Assembly (NCBI GenBank): GCA_903932695.1
Contig: CAIZGZ010000026.1
Coordinates: 1-6,089 of the forward strand
Source: an uncultured Actinomycetes bacterium
Lineage (GTDB): Bacteria; Actinomycetota; Actinomycetes; Nanopelagicales; Nanopelagicaceae
Length of the DNA: 6,089 nt
Direction: 5' to 3'
The notes under the pieces were generated by a model, which saw only the letters and a list, made by a program, of their open reading frames with translations, ran no database searches and was not told the origin of the DNA. A program made the position numbers and the translations under genes. This document shows positions 1-3,778 of the stretch, in pieces. Each line of letters starts with the position of its first letter. Position 1 is the first letter of the stretch.

Positions 1-10
1 ACCTGCCTTT

Positions 11-49
11 CTGGTTTTTATTACTGGTTTCTATTTCTGGTCGGATAAA
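11..49. repeat. Three 13-bp-period direct repeats (CTGGT core)
   Basis: CTGGT occurs at 11-15, 24-28 and 37-41, exactly 13 bp apart. The first two units agree over most of their length (CTGGTTTYTATTW). The third keeps the core and then diverges as it runs into the A-tract of the terminator. On the minus strand the units read ACCAG followed by A-rich sequence. The array lies just past the minus-strand terminator, so it may belong to the regulatory or 3' region of a gene left of the window. Function is unknown and chance similarity in T-rich DNA is possible. Confidence 0.5.
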
Positions 50-84
50 AGAAAAAGAGCCGCTCATCCGATTGGATGTGCGGC
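45..84 (-). terminator. Rho-independent terminator for the minus-strand genes
   Basis: A hairpin pairs 59-63 with 80-84 (GCCGC/GCGGC) and 65-69 with 74-78 (CATCC/GGATG), with one mismatch (64/79) and a 4-base loop at 70-73. Reading the minus strand, the hairpin is followed by a U-rich tract (complement of 45-58, TCTTTTTCTTTTAT). This is the classic intrinsic terminator layout in the minus direction only, because there is no T-run on the plus side. It lies 30 bp past the stop codon of the small minus-strand ORF and 301 bp past uvrD2. It therefore fits as the end of a transcript that includes the small gene. Confidence 0.85.
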
Positions 85-114
85 CCCTGTAAGTTCTAGC
101 GGGTTCTTTCGGTT

Positions 115-318
115 CTACCGATTCGAACTCCAGGTTCCGCGCGCCCCATAGGCTGCAAAATTCTTGGCTGACCATGAATATGCGGCATAGGCGGCATGAG
201 TTGCATGGGTGGCGTGAGAATGTGCAGCGGCAAAGCGTGCGGCTGTTGATATGGTGGCGCTCAAGGCAGACGAAGGAGAGGTACGTGAAGTACCTGCAAC
301 TACGAGTGTCTCTAACAC
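115..318 (-). CDS. Small Ala/His/Tyr-rich protein of unknown function
   Basis: I do not recognise this gene. The proposed GTG start (316-318) has an AAGGAG Shine-Dalgarno 5 nt upstream (324-329). An upstream in-frame TTG at 349-351 lacks such a site. The product is 67 residues with no cysteine. It has a Ser/Thr/Ala-rich first third, then a low-complexity middle in which His or Tyr recurs every third residue (H-A-T, H-A-T, H-A-A, Y-A-A, Y-S-W), and ends in an Arg/Trp/Ser tail. There is no clear signal peptide or membrane segment. Support for its being real comes from the good ribosome site, the 67-bp gap to uvrD2, a possible promoter in that gap, and an intrinsic terminator 30 bp after the TAG stop. 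Against it are its short length, low complexity and lack of a known homologue. The Ala-rich periodic stretch vaguely recalls Ala-rich helical domains, but that is too weak to assign. It could also be the remnant of a longer gene. Confidence 0.45.
   Translation of the reverse strand: MLETLVVAGTSRTSPSSALSATISTAARFAAAHSHATHATHAAYAAYSWSAKNFAAYGARGTWSSNR
172..216 (-). repeat. Degenerate 9-bp tandem repeat inside the small ORF
   Basis: On the minus strand five consecutive 9-base units run CACGCCACC (208-216), CATGCAACT (199-207), CATGCCGCC (190-198), TATGCCGCA (181-189) and TATTCATGG (172-180). They encode the tripeptides HAT, HAT, HAA, YAA and YSW. The differences between units are partly synonymous, for example GCC/GCA for Ala. 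That is what selection on a repeated peptide would leave, but the sample is tiny. The period of three residues stays in frame throughout. Confidence 0.55.
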
Positions 319-323
319 ATGCG

Positions 324-329
324 CTCCTT
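324..329 (-). promoter_or_regulatory. Shine-Dalgarno site for the small ORF
   Basis: The minus strand reads AAGGAG here, followed by 5 nt and a GTG codon at 316-318. This decides the start of the small ORF. The overlapping ATG at 317-319 is in another frame and stops after two codons (ATG TGT TAG), so it is not a usable alternative. No other gene in the window has an SD this clear at the normal distance. Confidence 0.5.
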
Positions 330-350
330 GTGAGTTCTTGATACTTACCA

Positions 351-380
351 ACAGTAAAGCATCGAGCTTTCGGCTCGCAA
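351..380 (-). promoter_or_regulatory. Possible promoter for the small ORF
   Basis: On the minus strand TTGCGA (375-380) and TACTGT (351-356) are separated by 18 bp. The first matches 4 of 6 bases of TTGACA. The second has the TAnnnT form common in actinobacterial -10 elements. A start near 344-345 would give a leader of about 26 nt that includes the AAGGAG site. The spacer also contains a 5-bp stem, CGAGC/GCTCG (363-367 with 373-377). The matches are weak, and read-through from uvrD2 could serve equally well. Confidence 0.3.
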
Positions 381-385
381 CCGAA

Positions 386-2056
386 TTAATTGATCAGACC
401 ATCCAAAAAGACGCTGGGGGTTCCAGAGTACGAGAGGTGCGCTCCTTGTTTAGCGCGGGTGATGCCTACGTAGAAGAGGCGGCGCTCCTCTTCCAGCGTC
501 ACCGCGCTGATGGGGCTTCCCGTGTAGCCAAAGGGCAGCGAGCCCTCGTTAATTCCCACAAGAAATACCTGATCCCATTCCAGCCCCTTGGCCGCATGGA
601 GCGTGGAGAGCACTACCCCCGGCAGAGTCGGTGGGTTGTTCTGTTCAGCTCGATCTTCGAGTTCGCGTAGGAAGGAGCGAAGGGCAGTTGGGCCGCCAAC
701 CCCGTTCTCCTTCATCTCGCGCGCCAATGAGATAAAGGCACGGACATAATCAGTTGCACCAAATGGGCGAAGTACCGAGGCGAGCTCATCGACCCAATCG
801 TGTCCACCATCAAGGTTCTCCAACGGCAAGACGGATGCGCTCCGAATTGTTCGCATCGCATCTTTAACATCAACTCGATCAAAGAAGCGCTCTGAACTCT
901 TGAGTTGAGTTTCAATGTTACGAGCCTTCAGTGCTGATTCAAAGGGATCGAGTTGGGAATTAGTTCTAGCCAAGATCGCAATCTCGGAGTGTTTGCCAGA
1001 GAGCGATTCGATCCGGTCAACGACCGCCTTTACTTCTGCACCGGAATGCGGAAAGCCATGTATCTCCAGCGCTCCGCCGTGCTCATTCATGGATACGAGT
1101 TCGTTCTCTGGATTGCTCTCAGAGAGTCGAAGGATCTGATTCGCCATCGAAATAATTTCAGGGGTTGAGCGGTAGCCACGATTGAGGCGAACAACAGCAG
1201 CTTTCGGATACCGCTGGGTGAAGCCAAGTAAGAATGATGAGCTTGCGCCAGCAAATGAGTAGATCGTCTGAGCCGCATCACCAACCACGCAGATATCATC
1301 ACGATTGCCTAGCCAGAGATTGAGTAAGCGCTGTTGTAAAGGTGAGACATCCTGGTACTCATCAACCGTGAAGTAGCGATACTGATCGCGCACCCGTTCG
1401 CGCACATCGCGATCTTCTTCTAACATGCCAACAGTCAGTAGCAGTACATCCTCAAAATCGATCACGCGCTCTTGTTGCTTGAGGGTTTCGTAGGATTGAT
1501 AAACCTTCGCGATCTCAAAGTAATTATCTTTATCGGCGCGACCATTAGGGATGCGCAGCGACCGACCGATCTCGAGCGCCGCTTCAACGTAATCTTCCGG
1601 CGCGGTCTGCATCGCCTTCGCCCATTCAATCTCGCCGCTGATTTCACGAAGTGTGGCAACGCCAGGGACCAATGTGGTGTCACTGCGACTCATCGCCTCC
1701 GACAGAAAGCCCGCCTTGGTCGTCAGCAACTTCGGGAAAGAGCCACCAAAGGAATACGGCCAGAAATACATCAACTGTTTGAGGGCGGCGCTATGAAAGG
1801 TACGCGCAGCAGCGTTTGGGACGCCAAGCGTGCGAAGTCGAGCCCGCATCTCGCCTGCGGCTCGCGCAGTAAATGTCAAAGCAAGGGTTTTATTGGGATC
1901 AGCTACTCCGGTCGCAATTGCGTATGCGATTCGGTGTGTGATGACTCGGGTTTTGCCGGTTCCAGCGCCGGCGATGACACAGACCGGGCCACGAACATTG
2001 GTCACCGCTTCTAACTGTTCTGGATCTAGGCCAGCTAATAACGACTCTGCATTCAT
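386..2056 (-). CDS. uvrD2: UvrD2-type superfamily 1 DNA helicase, compact form
   Basis: This is an ATP-dependent 3'-5' DNA helicase/translocase of the UvrD/PcrA family acting in cytoplasmic DNA repair. All core motifs are present in the 556 residues: a Q-motif with Gln14, Walker A GAGTGKT with Lys35, motif Ia around TFTARAAGEMR (61-71), Walker B DEYQD (232-236), motif III VGDAAQTIYSFAGA (258-271), motif IV RGYRS (293-297), motif V TLHAAKGLEWD (485-495) and motif VI RLFYVGITRAK (526-536). The segment ARTFHSAALKQLMYFWP (84-100) and the position next to nudC point to actinobacterial UvrD2 rather than UvrD1/PcrA. Mycobacterial UvrD2 is roughly 700 residues because a four-cysteine linker and an HRDC domain follow motif VI. 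Here the protein ends about 20 residues after motif VI (SVFLDGLIN), so both are absent. The core looks intact and catalytically competent. The start ATG overlaps the nudC stop (ATGA). The nearest purine-rich site, GGAGAG at 2072-2077, is 15 nt away, so translational coupling to nudC is likely. Confidence 0.92.
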   Translation of the reverse strand: MNAESLLAGLDPEQLEAVTNVRGPVCVIAGAGTGKTRVITHRIAYAIATGVADPNKTLALTFTARAAGEMRARLRTLGVPNAAARTFHSAALKQLMYFWPYSFGGSFPKLLTTKAGFLSEAMSRSDTTLVPGVATLREISGEIEWAKAMQTAPEDYVEAALEIGRSLRIPNGRADKDNYFEIAKVYQSYETLKQQERVIDFEDVLLLTVGMLEEDRDVRERVRDQYRYFTVDEYQDVSPLQQRLLNLWLGNRDDICVVGDAAQTIYSFAGASSSFLLGFTQRYPKAAVVRLNRGYRSTPEIISMANQILRLSESNPENELVSMNEHGGALEIHGFPHSGAEVKAVVDRIESLSGKHSEIAILARTNSQLDPFESALKARNIETQLKSSERFFDRVDVKDAMRTIRSASVLPLENLDGGHDWVDELASVLRPFGATDYVRAFISLAREMKENGVGGPTALRSFLRELEDRAEQNNPPTLPGVVLSTLHAAKGLEWDQVFLVGINEGSLPFGYTGSPISAVTLEEERRLFYVGITRAKQGAHLSYSGTPSVFLDGLIN

Positions 2057-2970
2057 GACGAATTGCGCCAGCTCTCCGCTGTAGTCAGCGCTGGTCGATC
2101 ATCGCCATACCAAGAATTAATCATCGCGCGAGCAACGCTCATTGCCGGTGGCAACAAGAGCGTTCCATCTTTCACCGCTTCATAGATTGAATCTCGATCA
2201 AACCAACGGATCAATTCAATCTCTTGCCCATCTGGTCGCGCATTCTCCGGATCAGTTACTTGGGCTTCAAATGCGATCATGAGAGAGCGAGGAAACGGCC
2301 AAGGCTGTGAACCGAGATAATTGATCTCAGAGACGGCTACGCCCGCTTCTTCAAAGACTTCGCGAACAACACATTGCTCAAACGATTCGCCCGCTTCAAC
2401 AAATCCAGCGAAGGTTGAGTAACGATGTTCTGGCCAAACTTTTTGATGGCCGAGCAGAATTCGGTCATCGCGGTCTTTAATCAGCACAATGATCGCTGGA
2501 TCGGTGCGCGGATAATGTTCATGCTTGTTCTCTGCGCACACTCGAATCGCTCCACCTTGTTGTGGGGCTGTCACAGAACCACAGGTTGAGCAGATCGGAT
2601 TGTGATGGTGCCAATGCGCAACCGCTTGGCCATGAACCGCTAAGCCGATATCGAGATCTGAGAGCAGATGACCGATAGCGCGAAGCGTCTGGTATTGATC
2701 TTCTGCGCCAATCTTGGTCTCAGAACACCACAGGAAGTACGAACGTTGATCATGCTGACCAAGGAAGATTCGTTGGCCCTCACCTGAGATATCTGCGGCA
2801 GCGAGCTTCTTGAGTGTTGCGGGCTCGCCCGATTCGAGGAGAAAGCCCTCACCATTGAAATGGATAATTCCAGCCGTGCTCCACGCAGCCTCAAGGGCGC
2901 TCTCATCGAGCCGGATTGCGCTGGCGCGATCGACGTTTGAGCGTGAAAGGGGCAGATTCAGTATTTTCAT
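2053..2970 (-). CDS. nudC: NudC, NAD(H) pyrophosphatase / NAD-RNA decapping Nudix enzyme
   Basis: The enzyme hydrolyses NADH to NMNH and AMP, and members of the family remove NAD caps from RNA 5' ends. It is a 305-residue cytoplasmic protein of normal family length. In order it has an N-terminal NudC domain (about 1-120), a zinc-ribbon region with CSTC (Cys127, Cys130) and Cys145, then the Nudix fold. The Nudix box runs from Gly189 to Val211 and fits GX5EX7REUXEEXGU, with catalytic Glu in REVFEEAG. The NADH-pyrophosphatase signature SQPWPFPRS follows at 221-229, with LPPAMSVAR near the end (273-281). The zinc site has only three cysteines; after Cys145 comes AENKHEHYPR, so His150 or His152 may be the fourth ligand or the site may be relaxed. 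No Shine-Dalgarno precedes the ATG, and a TAGGGT -10-like element 10-15 nt upstream suggests an almost leaderless mRNA. It is first in an operon with uvrD2. The function is well supported; which substrate dominates in vivo is not visible. Confidence 0.93.
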   Translation of the reverse strand: MKILNLPLSRSNVDRASAIRLDESALEAAWSTAGIIHFNGEGFLLESGEPATLKKLAAADISGEGQRIFLGQHDQRSYFLWCSETKIGAEDQYQTLRAIGHLLSDLDIGLAVHGQAVAHWHHHNPICSTCGSVTAPQQGGAIRVCAENKHEHYPRTDPAIIVLIKDRDDRILLGHQKVWPEHRYSTFAGFVEAGESFEQCVVREVFEEAGVAVSEINYLGSQPWPFPRSLMIAFEAQVTDPENARPDGQEIELIRWFDRDSIYEAVKDGTLLLPPAMSVARAMINSWYGDDRPALTTAESWRNSS

Positions 2971-2979
2971 TAGGAGGCG

Positions 2980-2985
2980 ACCCTA
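2980..2985 (-). promoter_or_regulatory. -10 element of the nudC-uvrD2 operon
   Basis: The minus strand reads TAGGGT, a TAnnnT-type -10, ending 9 nt before the nudC ATG. Initiation at the usual 6-7 nt downstream would leave a leader of only about 1-3 nt. A weak -35 candidate, ATGACC (3004-3009, 4 of 6 bases of TTGACA), lies 18 bp further upstream, inside the first codons of the opposite gene. No ribosome site is present, which fits leaderless initiation, common in actinobacteria. Confidence 0.45.
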
Positions 2986-2986
2986 C

Positions 2987-2992
2987 TAGCCT
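2987..2992 (+). promoter_or_regulatory. -10 element for a leaderless EEP-family mRNA
   Basis: TAGCCT fits TAnnnT and is followed by exactly 6 nt (GCCCTT) and then the ATG at 2999. The A of the start codon is therefore the expected transcription start. No Shine-Dalgarno lies at a usable distance; AGGAGG at 2972-2977 is 21 nt away. No convincing -35 is seen; the expected position falls in the first codons of nudC. The element is one base away from the opposing nudC -10, so the two promoters occupy the same DNA. Confidence 0.5.
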
Positions 2993-2998
2993 GCCCTT

Positions 2999-3778
2999 AT
3001 GAGGGTCATCTCCTGGAATCTGCTCCACGGCAGCGCACCCTTGCCCGGCGCCCCGGAACCGGAGCTGACCACACCCTTTCTCGCCCTTCAGGCAGAGCTC
3101 GCACCCGACCTCATCGGGCTGCAAGAGGTGGATGAGAACCAACCACGTTCTGGTGGGGCTAAACAGGTTGCGCAGATTGCAGCAGCGATCGGGAGTGAGC
3201 ACTGGGCGTATGCGCGCTCAGTTATCGGCACCCCAGGTGAAAAGTGGCGCAAGCCAAAGGCGCACGAAGCGATCTTGCATGCACATTTCGATCAACCATC
3301 GTATGGAATTGGATTGATCTCTCGTACACCGGTGACGAATTGGCATCGGATCGATCTAGGTCGATCGTGGATCGGTATGCCGCTTCTCGTCGGCGGCAAA
3401 CGAGGGTTGCGAATTCTCTACGTGAAAGATGAACCGCGGGTCGCGCTGATCGCAGAACTTGCCAATGGATACACCGTCGCAGTTACGCACCTCTCGTTTG
3501 TGCCGATCGTCAATTATTTACAGCTTCGTAGGTTGCAACGAGTAATGAAGGGCCTTCCTGGAAAGCGGGTGATCATCGGAGATCTCAATCTCCCCTTTGC
3601 TATCCCACATCGACTGACGCGTTGGCACTCGCTCGTCCCACAATCAACCTATCCATCGTGGAAACCAGCGATTCAATTTGATTACATCATGAGCGAAGAA
3701 CTGGAATCAGGAAGTGCAATGGTTATTCCTCGAAGTGAGATGAGCGATCATCTACCGATCGGATTCGATTTCGACTGA
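2999..3778 (+). CDS. Endonuclease/exonuclease/phosphatase (EEP) family protein
   Basis: This is a metal-dependent phosphodiesterase of the fold shared by DNase I, exonuclease III and sphingomyelinases. The exact substrate cannot be read from the sequence. In 259 residues the family motifs appear in order: SWNLLHG with metal/phosphate-binding Asn7, IGLQEVDEN with Glu43, YGIGLISR (102-109), THLSF with His164, GDLNLP with Asp195 and Asn197, FDYI with Asp228, and the C-terminal SDHLP with the Asp250-His251 catalytic pair. All expected catalytic residues are present. There is no signal peptide or membrane segment, so it is probably cytoplasmic and could act on nucleic acid, nucleotide or another phosphodiester. 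The ATG at 2999 is the first possible start and has no SD, but a TAGCCT -10 is perfectly placed for a leaderless transcript. The gene lies on the opposite strand to its neighbours: it diverges from nudC by 28 bp and overlaps the end of adnB by 27 bp. The overlap begins directly after His251. Confidence 0.88.
   Translation: MRVISWNLLHGSAPLPGAPEPELTTPFLALQAELAPDLIGLQEVDENQPRSGGAKQVAQIAAAIGSEHWAYARSVIGTPGEKWRKPKAHEAILHAHFDQPSYGIGLISRTPVTNWHRIDLGRSWIGMPLLVGGKRGLRILYVKDEPRVALIAELANGYTVAVTHLSFVPIVNYLQLRRLQRVMKGLPGKRVIIGDLNLPFAIPHRLTRWHSLVPQSTYPSWKPAIQFDYIMSEELESGSAMVIPRSEMSDHLPIGFDFD

Noticed and set aside
115..140. tRNA/tmRNA T-loop-like TTCGAA near 122-127
   Set aside because: The bases on either side do not form the 5-bp T-stem, and no acceptor stem, anticodon arm or CCA end can be found on either strand.
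115..318. whiB7 or mycoredoxin gene expected behind uvrD2
   Set aside because: The coding frame with the SD has no cysteines. The neighbouring minus-strand frame is Cys-rich by chance but lacks the WhiB spacing, GVWGG turn and AT-hook, and has no start signal.
115..385. Remnant of the UvrD2 Cys4-HRDC tail after a frameshift
   Set aside because: None of the three minus-strand frames after the uvrD2 stop shows the paired CxxC linker or an HRDC-like helix pattern.
251..670. 139-codon plus-strand open frame near the left end
   Set aside because: It crosses the uvrD2 3' end antisense, has no SD or recognisable domain, and most of it mirrors the strongly supported helicase sequence.
1472..2014. 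180-codon plus-strand open frame
   Set aside because: It lies wholly inside uvrD2 on the opposite strand; its protein is Arg-rich and without motifs, typical of an antisense shadow.
2972..2977. AGGAGG as Shine-Dalgarno of the EEP gene
   Set aside because: It is 21 nt from the ATG with no start codon at a normal distance; a leaderless start from TAGCCT explains the layout better.
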